A stretch of 64,000 nt of DNA from an uncultured Burkholderiaceae bacterium (GTDB lineage: Bacteria; Pseudomonadota; Gammaproteobacteria; Burkholderiales; Burkholderiaceae_F): positions 59,896 to 123,895 of the forward strand of contig CALXQR010000003.1 of assembly GCA_944390675.1 (NCBI GenBank), given 5' to 3'. Numbering within the stretch: the first letter of the stretch is position 1; every line of letters begins with the position of its first letter. The notes under the pieces are model-generated. The model worked only from the letters and a program-made list of their open reading frames with translations. It was not told the DNA's origin and did not search any database. Shown here piece by piece: positions 18,211-25,709 of this stretch. The position numbers and the translations under genes are program-made.

Positions 18211-18264
18211 CCGTAACGCTAAAAGTTAGGGAGGCGTCAGCCTCCCTAACTTTTAGCGTTACGG
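18211..18264. repeat. Perfect 25-bp inverted repeat with 4-base loop
   Basis: The 25 bases at 18211-18235 (beginning CCGTAACGCTAAAAG) are exactly complementary to 18240-18264, with loop GTCA. Such a long perfect hairpin is beyond the usual terminator. It lies two bases after the stop of a small minus-strand frame (18266-18463). It may be a strong terminator, the end of a mobile element, or a REP-type unit. There is no T-tract in either direction directly after it. Confidence 0.85.
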
Positions 18265-18265
18265 A

Positions 18266-18463
18266 TTAGGTTGTAGCAAACAAAGTTTGGGCGAGAACAC
18301 AATATTGCATATCCGGTAAATCGTTGATCCCGGTGTGCTGACGACGGCACATTCCTAATTTACGGTTAATGCCGTTACGGAGTACGTGAGAACGTTCACG
18401 ATTCACATTTACTACCAACGTTCTGACAAATTTTGATTTGCGAGGGTGGGATCGTGGGATCAA
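18266..18463 (-). CDS. Unassigned small open frame next to a large palindrome
   Basis: A 65-codon frame that can start only at a TTG. It is rich in Arg and Asn (NVNRERSHVLRNGINRKL, MCRRQHTGINDLPDMQYC) and recognisable as no family I know. It lies in a 450-base stretch between the tRNA terminator and the M20 peptidase gene, bounded by a 12-bp hairpin upstream and the 25-bp palindrome directly after its stop. It could be a small gene, the tail of a decayed transposase, or chance. The rest of this stretch (18094-18210) is AT-rich with nothing I can name. Confidence 0.25.
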   Translation of the reverse strand: MIPRSHPRKSKFVRTLVVNVNRERSHVLRNGINRKLGMCRRQHTGINDLPDMQYCVLAQTLFATT

Positions 18464-18492
18464 CCTGCTTGAGTCGGAAAACTCAAGCAGGT
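18463..18492 (-). terminator. Hairpin after the M20 peptidase gene
   Basis: ACCTGCTTGAGT (18463-18474) pairs perfectly with ACTCAAGCAGGT (18481-18492) around CGGAAA. It follows the stop of the minus-strand peptidase gene by 12 bases but lacks a T-tract, so intrinsic termination is uncertain. Confidence 0.5.
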
Positions 18493-18504
18493 GTCAATCA
18501 GACT

Positions 18505-19779
18505 TTAACTTTTTAAAGTGTCAGCAAGAGGGGCGCTTCGCGTATCCAGTCCCGCCAAGGTTAAGAGCAACAACAGAGATTTTTGTTCGCAAGCTTCCAC
18601 ACCTCTCGGATCAAACCATTCGTTTAGCGTATGAGTGCCGTACTCTCTTCCGCCACGTCCTAAGCAAACGGCAGGAATTCCTTTGGCGATCGCCATATTC
18701 GCATTGGTGCAGCCGCCCGGTTTCAGACAGGGATCAATGCCTAACGCTTCGGTTACCGCCTCGGTTGCTTGAATCATTCGGCACTGATCATTTTGGCTGC
18801 CAGCCGGGATATCTAAGAGTTTGTCGTATTCAACCTTAACCATGCCCGGCGTGCCTTTGGCTCGATTTTCGAGCTCGGCGCCTTTTTTGAAAGCTTCGAT
18901 CATCTCGGTATTAAGCCTTTCCAAAGCCTCTTGGCTATTGGATCGCGCATTAATTTTCAGTGTGCATGTTTGCGCAATTGCGTGAATCGCCTGGCCGCCT
19001 TCAACCAAACTGACGGTGACAGTCGTTTTGGGTTCTGTGGGCAATTTAATATCTGCGATCATGGAAGCCGCACGGCAAGCAGCGTGTATGGCGCTGGGCA
19101 TTTCCGAGGCGGTCCATGCGTGACCGCCCGGGCCCGTAAATGTTACTGTCCAGTCAACCATGCCGGTTGCATTGGCGTAGAAAACATTGTTGGTCGGACC
19201 GTCAATGGAGATTGTCGCTAAGACCTCAGTTTTTTCTTCTAAGCCTTGCAGAAGTGTCTTCATGCCGATCATGCCGCCCAGTCCTTCCTCGCAAACTGTG
19301 GCGGCAAAAATAATGTCGTGATACGGACGTATGCCGAGAGTCTTGAGCGCCTTAAAAACGGAAAGGTTGGCCGCGATGGCGCGTGTGTCATCGCAGATAC
19401 CCGGACAGTGAATTAATCCTTCTTCGTCAACCGTTAGGCCTTTGACATCGCCAAAGGAGAAAACAGTATCCAAATGACCTTCCAGCAAGACAGACTTGCC
19501 CGTGTTGCCACTTCCGGGCCAACGACCCCAAACATTGAAACGATCGTCCATGACGACATCTTGCAATCCCGCTTCGCGCAAAAGCTCTGCGTAACGTTTG
19601 GCTTTCTTTTCTTCATGAAAAGAGGGCGCTTCGATGAGTGCGAGTTCTTTTTGGATTTCAATGGTTTCGAGTAGTTGTTCTTTAACAAGGCCGAGTGCTT
19701 GTTTGACATCATCGGTTGCGAGAAGTTGCTCGACCGTTTGAGTGATGTCAGCGTCGTAGTGCTTTTGAAAGTTAACCAT
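18505..19779 (-). CDS. M20-family metallopeptidase (peptidase T/ArgE-like)
   Basis: A 424-residue dizinc exopeptidase-like protein. The metal and catalytic motifs are LLEGHLDTVF, GICDDTRAIA, TVCEEGLGGM, and the C-terminal GTHTLNEWFD; the central dimerisation domain carries TGPGGHAWTASEMPSAIHA. It probably hydrolyses a peptide or acylated amino acid in the cytoplasm; the exact substrate cannot be inferred. A strong AAGGAGGT lies just before the ATG. It is a single-gene unit, not close in sequence to the other M20 protein in the window. Confidence 0.88.
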   Translation of the reverse strand: MVNFQKHYDADITQTVEQLLATDDVKQALGLVKEQLLETIEIQKELALIEAPSFHEEKKAKRYAELLREAGLQDVVMDDRFNVWGRWPGSGNTGKSVLLEGHLDTVFSFGDVKGLTVDEEGLIHCPGICDDTRAIAANLSVFKALKTLGIRPYHDIIFAATVCEEGLGGMIGMKTLLQGLEEKTEVLATISIDGPTNNVFYANATGMVDWTVTFTGPGGHAWTASEMPSAIHAACRAASMIADIKLPTEPKTTVTVSLVEGGQAIHAIAQTCTLKINARSNSQEALERLNTEMIEAFKKGAELENRAKGTPGMVKVEYDKLLDIPAGSQNDQCRMIQATEAVTEALGIDPCLKPGGCTNANMAIAKGIPAVCLGRGGREYGTHTLNEWFDPRGVEACEQKSLLLLLTLAGLDTRSAPLADTLKS

Positions 19780-19825
19780 ACCGACCTCCTTGTCGGAAGA
19801 CTTTGCACTATTTTGACACCTTTTT

Positions 19826-19868
19826 GAGAAAAAAATCCGATCCGAAACGCTTGGTTTCGAACCGGATT
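19826..19868 (-). terminator. Rho-independent terminator after the DUF134-NifX gene
   Basis: AATCCGATCCGAAAC (19834-19848) pairs, with two G-U pairs in RNA, to GTTTCGAACCGGATT (19854-19868). On the minus strand it is followed by TTTTTTTCTC. Confidence 0.8.
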
Positions 19869-19892
19869 AATCAGAGAATCAACAACTTGGTA

Positions 19893-20684
19893 TTAATGTT
19901 TGCAGTCGCAGTGGCAACCACCATCGTGGTGGCCACATTCATCGTGAGAGCATTGACCGTGATGGGCGTGCTGATGCTTGCTACAGGCCGCTTGCATGTC
20001 GCTTTGGAGAGTACCTGCAAGCAAAGCGGATACTGCATCATCGGCTGCGCCGGTGATGCCGGCGAACAGCTGAATGCCATTTTGCTCAAGAGCGCGGATT
20101 GCGCCATCGCCAATGCCGCCGCAAATGACACAGTTGACGTTGTGCGTGACAAGCAAATCAAGCATGACGCCATGGCCGCGGCCGTTGGCATTGACAGTCT
20201 CAGTGCCCATTAGTTGGTTATTTTCAACATGGTAAATCTTAAATTCAGAAGCCATGCCGAAGTGTTGATAGATATTTTCGCTTTTTACGGGAATTGCAAT
20301 TTTCATAATATTTTCTCCGTTTGAGGGATGTTGAATTGGGTTGGAATTCCTACCCCACTTGCAACAGCGTCCCGAGCATTCATTGAGGCTCGTTCCATCG
20401 CAAACTTTGTAGTGACCGCCTGAGATATAAAGCGTTTTGCCATTCACAATGGCGTTGGCGATTTTGAAGCGAGCGTTTTCGTAAATTTCAGTCACGGTTG
20501 TGCGCGAAATCTGCATTTGCTGTGCGCATTGTTCGTGAGTGCGTTTCTCAAAATCAACCAAACGGATCACTTCAAACTCATCAACGGTCAAAGTGACGCT
20601 ACCGCTGAGCTCTTTTGTTTCAGCGTTAAATACTTTGTAGAGAGGCTCGGCGCAAACGCGGCGGCATCGACTCGGTTTAGGCAT
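19893..20684 (-). CDS. DUF134 DNA-binding domain fused to NifX/NifB-type cofactor-binding domain
   Basis: A 263-residue two-domain protein. Residues 1-105 form a DUF134 domain with CRRVCAEP near the start and a sigma-region-4-like helix-turn-helix (TLTVDEFEVIRLVDFEK, CAQQMQISRTTVTEIYENAR). From residue 127 a dinitrogenase iron-molybdenum cofactor (NifX-like) domain starts with MKIAIPVKSENIYQHFG. From about residue 234 the tail is extremely rich in His and Cys, likely metal binding. No nif genes are nearby, so this is the general metal/redox type. An internal ATG at 20306 has GGAG 8 bases upstream and could give a separate 137-residue NifX protein. A 20-bp palindrome lies in its promoter region. 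ATG 20684 has no clear ribosome site. Confidence 0.85.
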   Translation of the reverse strand: MPKPSRCRRVCAEPLYKVFNAETKELSGSVTLTVDEFEVIRLVDFEKRTHEQCAQQMQISRTTVTEIYENARFKIANAIVNGKTLYISGGHYKVCDGTSLNECSGRCCKWGRNSNPIQHPSNGENIMKIAIPVKSENIYQHFGMASEFKIYHVENNQLMGTETVNANGRGHGVMLDLLVTHNVNCVICGGIGDGAIRALEQNGIQLFAGITGAADDAVSALLAGTLQSDMQAACSKHQHAHHGQCSHDECGHHDGGCHCDCKH

Positions 20685-20706
20685 AGTGATCAAATCTAGT
20701 TTTTAG

Positions 20707-20726
20707 TATCCGACATATGTCGGATA
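20707..20726. promoter_or_regulatory. Perfect 20-bp palindromic operator candidate
   Basis: TATCCGACATATGTCGGATA is perfectly self-complementary and lies 23 bases upstream of the DUF134-NifX start, in the region between it and the divergent DASS symporter. It is a plausible binding site for a dimeric regulator, possibly the DUF134 domain itself. Confidence 0.6.
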
Positions 20727-20788
20727 TAGAATAGGCTGATTTCCTCAAAATGGCAAAAAAAATTTTGTGGAAAATCACTTGCTCTAGG

Positions 20789-20818
20789 CTTTATTTTTGA
20801 TTAACATCAAAAATAAAG
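20789..20818 (+). promoter_or_regulatory. Perfect FNR-type box inside a 13-bp inverted repeat
   Basis: TTGAT-TAAC-ATCAA at 20797-20810 is an exact match to the FNR consensus TTGATNNNNATCAA. The symmetry extends to 13 bp on each side (20789-20801 and 20806-20818). A weak -10-like TTTAGA at 20832-20837 would put the box near -41, as in class II activated promoters, upstream of the DASS symporter. Confidence 0.7.
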
Positions 20819-20905
20819 ACCAACTTAACAATTTAGAACCAATCAAACTGGCATCCCTGGTTCACCAGTGATCCGCCCGTTGGACGAATCAATAGGAGCT
20901 CCTTT

Positions 20906-22438
20906 ATGAAGCACCATGAATCCAGTATTGAAATTGGCGCAATCAGCAACAAATCGAAGCTGATTCCTCTTGTTTTGGGCCCCTCATTAGCCCTGCTCTT
21001 GTACTTTTTATTGCCGGAGCAATACACCTCTTCAGCCGGTACGCTTGAAGTCTTTTCTCATTCCGGTCGCGCATGTGCGGGCATCGTGCTTTGGATGGCC
21101 ATTTGGTGGTTTACCGAAGCTGTGCCGATTGCCGTCACCTCACTTTTGCCCATTGTTTTGTTCCCGATGTTCGGTGTCATGGGCTCTTCGGATACTTTGA
21201 AAGAGTACGCCAACGGCACGATCTTCCTGTTTTTGGGCGGATTCTTAATTGCCGCCGGTATTGCGCGTTGGCATCTGGACCGCAGGATCGCTTTGCTGAC
21301 TATCCGATTAGTGGGAACAAAGCCCCAGCAGATCATTTTGGGATTGTTGTTAGCGACTTCTTTCATTTCCGCTTGGGTAAGCAATACCGCCACTGCCGCG
21401 ATGATGGTTCCTATTGCGTTGGCGGTTTTAAAAGTCGTTCGATCCACTCGCGAAGACGTGCCAATTGACCAAGCTGAACACAATTTCGGCATTTGTGTTT
21501 TGCTGGCAGTTGCCTATGGAGCGAGTCTGGGAGGTGTTTTGACGTTGATCGGTACGCCGCCCAACGGTATCTTTGCGCGATTTGTTGAACAAACCTATGG
21601 CACCCCTGTTAATTTTTTAGATTGGATGCTCATCGCTTTCCCGATCGTGCTGGTTATGGTCGTCGTGACGCATCTTTTAATGACAAAGGTTTTGTTTAGA
21701 GAGCTTGTCAGTGAGTTGCCGGGCGGCAAAGAATGGGTCATGCACGAATATTCCAAGCTTGGCCCCATGTCTCGTGGAGAAAAAATTGTATTAACCGTTT
21801 TTGTTTCTGCTGCGCTTTTGTGGTGTTTTGGTCCGATGATCCGCGCCATCCAGATTGGTGACCTGATGCCCTTTAAACCTTTATCAGATACGGTCATTGC
21901 CATGACGGCGGGAATTATTCTGTTTGTTATCCCAGTCGATAACAAGCACGGGATTCATGCATTGGATTGGTCAAGCGCGAGCGAAACTGTCGCTTGGGAC
22001 GTACTGCTGTTGTTTGGCGGCGGTCTTTCGATGGCGGCAGCTATTCAAAAAACGGGATTGGCCGATATTATCGGCGCGCAGGCGACGTTTTTGTCCGCAC
22101 TGCCCGAAGCTGCGGCTATCGGTGGTCTTACGACGCTGACGGTTTTCGCTTCGGAATTTACGTCCAATACAGCACTGGCGGCGACCATGATGCCACTGGT
22201 TTCTGCTGTGGCAGACTCAACAGGGATGCATCCGGAGGCTTTGTTGGTTGCGACGACATTCGGTGCTTCGCTAGCCTTCATGATGCCGGTTGGTACGCCG
22301 CCCAACGCCATTATTTTTGGAACCGGCCGTATCCGCATCGGTGAAATGATCAAGGCCGGCTTTTGGCTCAATGTCTGCGGCATCCTTGTGGTGACTTTGA
22401 TTTGCTCGATTTTCACTGTGGGAATGATCCCAATCTAA
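20906..22438 (+). CDS. DASS/SLC13-family sodium:dicarboxylate (or sulfate) symporter
   Basis: A 510-residue inner-membrane carrier with about eleven to twelve hydrophobic segments. The paired SNT motifs of the divalent anion:sodium symporters are clear: VSNTATAAMMVPIAL in the first half and FTSNTALAATMMPL in the second, each next to a PPNGIF / TPPNAIIF element. Substrates in the family are C4-dicarboxylates, citrate/tartrate or sulfate. The FNR-like box upstream suggests induction without oxygen, which would fit dicarboxylate exchange in fumarate respiration, an inference. AGGAG is 7 bases before the ATG. It ends in a strong terminator. Confidence 0.9.
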   Translation: MKHHESSIEIGAISNKSKLIPLVLGPSLALLLYFLLPEQYTSSAGTLEVFSHSGRACAGIVLWMAIWWFTEAVPIAVTSLLPIVLFPMFGVMGSSDTLKEYANGTIFLFLGGFLIAAGIARWHLDRRIALLTIRLVGTKPQQIILGLLLATSFISAWVSNTATAAMMVPIALAVLKVVRSTREDVPIDQAEHNFGICVLLAVAYGASLGGVLTLIGTPPNGIFARFVEQTYGTPVNFLDWMLIAFPIVLVMVVVTHLLMTKVLFRELVSELPGGKEWVMHEYSKLGPMSRGEKIVLTVFVSAALLWCFGPMIRAIQIGDLMPFKPLSDTVIAMTAGIILFVIPVDNKHGIHALDWSSASETVAWDVLLLFGGGLSMAAAIQKTGLADIIGAQATFLSALPEAAAIGGLTTLTVFASEFTSNTALAATMMPLVSAVADSTGMHPEALLVATTFGASLAFMMPVGTPPNAIIFGTGRIRIGEMIKAGFWLNVCGILVVTLICSIFTVGMIPI

Positions 22439-22477
22439 AACAATTTCTGGCGGCAGTTCTTGCCGCCTAAATTGTTT
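22438..22477. terminator. Rho-independent terminator
   Basis: Outer stem AAACAATTT/AAATTGTTT (22438-22446 with 22469-22477) and inner stem GGCGGCA/TGCCGCC (22449-22455 with 22461-22467) form one long hairpin directly after the symporter stop. Confidence 0.8.
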
Positions 22478-22585
22478 GACTACAAGAAACTGTGTGTAAT
22501 GCAATTATGGATACTATCTATTGTTGTATTTACAAAAAGAGATCAAAATTAAAAAATCACTTTCTCTTTTCTTCGTTTAACAATC

Positions 22586-23698
22586 ATGATTGATTCCACA
22601 AAGAAAACAACTACAACAACGAAACGCCGCCCGTACCGCAGTCAATTGGTTTCAAGGGGCGATGTTTCCCATGCTCGCGATACCGATGAAGTTCAAGGAA
22701 TCGTGACCGACGAAACAACGCAGGCTGCAGATCAAAAAGAATTGGAAGCTTTAGGGACGATTCTGAAGGGTGAAGCGCCGGGTGATCGAATTCGGCTTTT
22801 GCGCTTGATGCTTCGTCAGGAACGTTTAAATTACGCGGCCATCAGTTCCCGCGCTGATGATCCGGATGATATTTTGGTTAAGGATTGGCGCACAGGCGTC
22901 TATCCCTATAAGAATCGCCTAAGTCGGAAAAGATACGAAAAAGAAAAGTTTGCGCTGCAGGTAGAACTGTTAAAACTTCAGGCCTGGATTAAAGAAACCG
23001 GTCAGCGTGTGGTGATTCTTTTTGAAGGTCGCGATGCAGCCGGCAAAGGCGGTACGATCAAACGTTTCATGGAGCACCTTAATCCCCGCGGCGCTCGCGT
23101 TGTGGCTTTGGAAAAACCCAACGAACGTGAATTAGGACAGTGGTATTTTCAGCGCTATGTGGAGCATTTGCCCACCCGTGGCGAAATGGTTCTTTTTGAC
23201 CGCTCCTGGTACAACCGTGCAGGTGTGGAACGTGTGATGGGTTTTTGCACGGAGCAGCAATATGACCGTTTCATGGAAGAGTGTCCTGAATTTGAACGCA
23301 ATTTGGTGCATAACGGCATCTATATCGTCAAGTTCTGGTTCTCGGTGAGCCGTGATGAACAAAGAAGGCGCTTTAAGGAACGAAAGATCCATCCGCTTAA
23401 GCGCTGGAAGCTCTCGCCGATTGATGTCGCATCACTATCCAAGTGGACAGAGTACACGCAAGCCAAGGAAATGATGTTCCTTAATACCGATACGGTTGAA
23501 TGTCCTTGGATTGTCGTTAAAAGCGATGATAAAAAACGTGCGCGCTTAAACGCGATGCGCTATGTCTTGCACTTGTTGCCCTATACAAACAAGAATGAAA
23601 AGGCGATCGGTCCTGTGGATCCGTTAATTGTCGGACGAGCCAATATCGTGTTTGAGCAAGGTGAAGAGCCGAGTATTGCGCCGGGCATTAAAAAATAA
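22586..23698 (+). CDS. ppk2: Polyphosphate kinase 2 family protein
   Basis: A 370-residue PPK2-fold kinase. The Walker A motif GRDAAGKGGT is at residues 148-157, the lid/Walker B region has FDRSWYNRAGVERVMGF (from 204), and the HPLKRWKLSPID and YTQAKEMM segments are diagnostic. PPK2 enzymes phosphorylate GDP/ADP or AMP with polyphosphate. The first 90 residues are a poorly conserved, Thr/Lys-rich extension, somewhat longer than in short PPK2 proteins. It is monocistronic and followed by a terminator. Confidence 0.92.
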   Translation: MIDSTKKTTTTTKRRPYRSQLVSRGDVSHARDTDEVQGIVTDETTQAADQKELEALGTILKGEAPGDRIRLLRLMLRQERLNYAAISSRADDPDDILVKDWRTGVYPYKNRLSRKRYEKEKFALQVELLKLQAWIKETGQRVVILFEGRDAAGKGGTIKRFMEHLNPRGARVVALEKPNERELGQWYFQRYVEHLPTRGEMVLFDRSWYNRAGVERVMGFCTEQQYDRFMEECPEFERNLVHNGIYIVKFWFSVSRDEQRRRFKERKIHPLKRWKLSPIDVASLSKWTEYTQAKEMMFLNTDTVECPWIVVKSDDKKRARLNAMRYVLHLLPYTNKNEKAIGPVDPLIVGRANIVFEQGEEPSIAPGIKK

Positions 23699-23725
23699 AC
23701 ACTTAACCTATATTTTCAATTAGAG

Positions 23726-23760
23726 TAGGAAGGCAGTTAGTTAGCCTTCCTATTCTTTTT
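23726..23760 (+). terminator. Rho-independent terminator of the PPK2 gene
   Basis: TAGGAAGGC (23726-23734) pairs with GCCTTCCTA (23744-23752), followed by TTCTTTTT. Confidence 0.8.
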
Positions 23761-23832
23761 AGTGGAAATTTCGCCGAAAAAAGCATTAAATTAAACGCAT
23801 TTTTGAAACAAATAAGTCTCACTATCGTCACT

Positions 23833-24996
23833 ATGACGGAAAGCAAAACCATTAAGGAATTTTTACGATCTATCCCTCCTGAGAATACGGCGACCCGTTC
23901 TGCCTTCTTTTTGGCGGGATTTATCATGGCCGTGTGGGCGGCCATGGTGCCTTTTGTCAAGATGGAGCTCGCGCTCGATGAGGCACATTTAGGGATGGTG
24001 TTGCTTTGTGTGGGATTAGGTGCACTCATTGTCATGCCGTTTTGCGGTGCAATCGTTGCGAAGAAAGGCGCTAAGTTTTTGCTTCAAGGCGCATTTTTTG
24101 TTGTTCCGTTGATTTTGTTCACCGTTAATTTTTCTAACCATGTATTCCTGACGGCTGCTCTTTTGTTTCTTTTCGGGATGGTATTCGGCGCTATTGACGT
24201 TTCAATGAATGTGCATGCTGTTGAAGTGGATCACCGAAGCGAAAAGCGACTAATTGCAGGCTTTCACGCGTTGTATTCCCTCGGAAGCGTCGCAGGAGCT
24301 TTGGCCATGGCACTTTTGCTTAATGCTGAAATTTCTTTGCTCTACGCTTCCGGCACTCTGTTGATTTTGTGTATGTTTGTTTGGGCGTGGTCTGTTAATA
24401 AGCTATTACCGGATGCAGGAAAGGCTCAGGGCGTGAGTAAATCATTCGCTCTTCCAAAAGGTTTTGTGCTTGCGCTGGGTCTTATTTGCTTTTTGCTTTT
24501 TATGATCGAAGGCGCTGTTTTGGACTGGGGCGGTGTTTTTCTTGTTGAAGAAAAATCCGCTGCAATTGAAAACGCAGGTTTGGCTTTTGCCGCTTTCTCC
24601 ACAGCGATGACGCTGATGCGTTTGGCCGGCGACAAACTCATTGCATGGGCGGGCCCGAGAAGCTGTGTTCGATACGGCTGCTTATTGGGCGCTCTGATGT
24701 TGGCTGCATGTGTGTTCTTCTCGAATTTATGGCTGATTGTCGCACTCTTTTTTGTGCTGGGCATCGGTTTGGCCAATGTAATTCCGATCGCTTTTGCCTC
24801 AACGGCCGATCAAAATGCTATGCCCATGAGTTTGGCTTTGGCGGCCGTGACAACTCTGGGTTATGCGGGTTTGTTGACCGGTCCCGCCTTAATCGGCTTT
24901 GTTGCAAAAGTGACAAGCCTTTCTGCGGCACTGCTAATGCTGGCGGCATTTTTGGTGATTGTGTCATTTTCCAGTAATATCTTCCGAAAGAAATAA
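23833..24996 (+). CDS. MFS-type transporter
   Basis: A 387-residue membrane protein with about twelve hydrophobic segments in two halves separated near LPDAGKAQGVSKSF. The FGMVFGAIDVSMNVHAVEVD and GFHALYSLGSVAGA segments match the YbjJ/FucP-like MFS group. Substrate is unknown. I used the ATG at 23833; an in-frame TTG at 23803 has no support, and no clear ribosome site is visible for either. The next gene (CreA-like) begins 16 bases after the stop and may be co-transcribed. Confidence 0.85.
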   Translation: MTESKTIKEFLRSIPPENTATRSAFFLAGFIMAVWAAMVPFVKMELALDEAHLGMVLLCVGLGALIVMPFCGAIVAKKGAKFLLQGAFFVVPLILFTVNFSNHVFLTAALLFLFGMVFGAIDVSMNVHAVEVDHRSEKRLIAGFHALYSLGSVAGALAMALLLNAEISLLYASGTLLILCMFVWAWSVNKLLPDAGKAQGVSKSFALPKGFVLALGLICFLLFMIEGAVLDWGGVFLVEEKSAAIENAGLAFAAFSTAMTLMRLAGDKLIAWAGPRSCVRYGCLLGALMLAACVFFSNLWLIVALFFVLGIGLANVIPIAFASTADQNAMPMSLALAAVTTLGYAGLLTGPALIGFVAKVTSLSAALLMLAAFLVIVSFSSNIFRKK

Positions 24997-25012
24997 CGAA
25001 TTTGAGGTTGTG

Positions 25013-25522
25013 ATGAAATTTTCAAAAACAAAAGTGGCCATGGTGGTTTTGATGGCAGCCCTGGGATTAACCGGTTGCGGCGAAGAAGATGTGGGCGATG
25101 TTTCTTTGGGAATCTTCACTTTCAAAGACATTAAGATCAATCGCTTTACTGACCCGGTTGTCACCGGAGTGACCTGTCACGTGGCAAGCATTGAGGCGAA
25201 TTTGTCCTTTAGCGATCCGTCCAATAACTCCATTGAATGCCACCGCACGGGCCCTATTACCCGCCAGATGATTGAAGCGATTGACAAGAGCAAGTCCGGA
25301 GAAGTGGTCTTCAAGCGTTCAAAGAGTGTTTTGTGGAAAAACATGAAGATTCGTCGAATCTATGACGCGGAATCCCAAACATTGCTTTATGTTGCATACT
25401 CAACCAAGGAAACGAGCGGCAGTTTCCACCATTCGCTTTCCGCGATTCCGCTCTATGGTACTGAAGGCTATATCAAACCGTTGCCTCAGGTGCAGGGAAA
25501 TCCCACTGATAGCCAACTATAA
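25013..25522 (+). CDS. creA: CreA-family lipoprotein
   Basis: A 169-residue periplasmic protein with a lipoprotein signal peptide: basic MKFSKTK, hydrophobic core, and lipobox LTGC (Cys at about 20), so it is lipid-anchored here. The mature part shows the CreA features DVSLGIFTFKDIKI, FTDPVVTGVTCHVASIEANL, DPSNNSIECHRTGPI and the KSVLWKNMKIRRIYD block. CreA is a conserved periplasmic protein of unknown function. GAGG precedes the ATG at 25013. Two hairpin terminators follow. Confidence 0.88.
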   Translation: MKFSKTKVAMVVLMAALGLTGCGEEDVGDVSLGIFTFKDIKINRFTDPVVTGVTCHVASIEANLSFSDPSNNSIECHRTGPITRQMIEAIDKSKSGEVVFKRSKSVLWKNMKIRRIYDAESQTLLYVAYSTKETSGSFHHSLSAIPLYGTEGYIKPLPQVQGNPTDSQL

Positions 25523-25542
25523 GCCACATTATTTTGCGAATT

Positions 25543-25585
25543 AAGTGGGAAAGAGTTGAAAATTAACGAGAATTTCCCACTTTTT
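25543..25585 (+). terminator. Terminator after the CreA-like gene
   Basis: AAGTGGGAAA (25543-25552) pairs with TTTCCCACTT (25573-25582), followed by TTT, with a 20-base loop. Confidence 0.65.
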
Positions 25586-25601
25586 GTCCAAAAATAGAAA
25601 T

Positions 25602-25644
25602 CTGAGTTATCCACAGAAAATGTGAATAACTCAGATATTTTTTA
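25602..25644. terminator. Second hairpin, carrying two inverted DnaA-box sequences
   Basis: CTGAGTTAT plus CCACA (25602-25615) pairs with TGTGAATAACTCAG (25621-25634), followed by ATATTTTTT; on the minus strand ATTTCTATTTTT follows. It can terminate both the CreA-like gene and the convergent repeat-protein gene. Its arms are a perfect DnaA box TTATCCACA and an inverted TTATTCACA. Confidence 0.65.
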
Positions 25645-25709
25645 TAGAAAAGCCAAGTGGAACAGGGGGTTAAGTTATTGCTTAATTTTTGAGCACGAGT
25701 GGGAAATGC

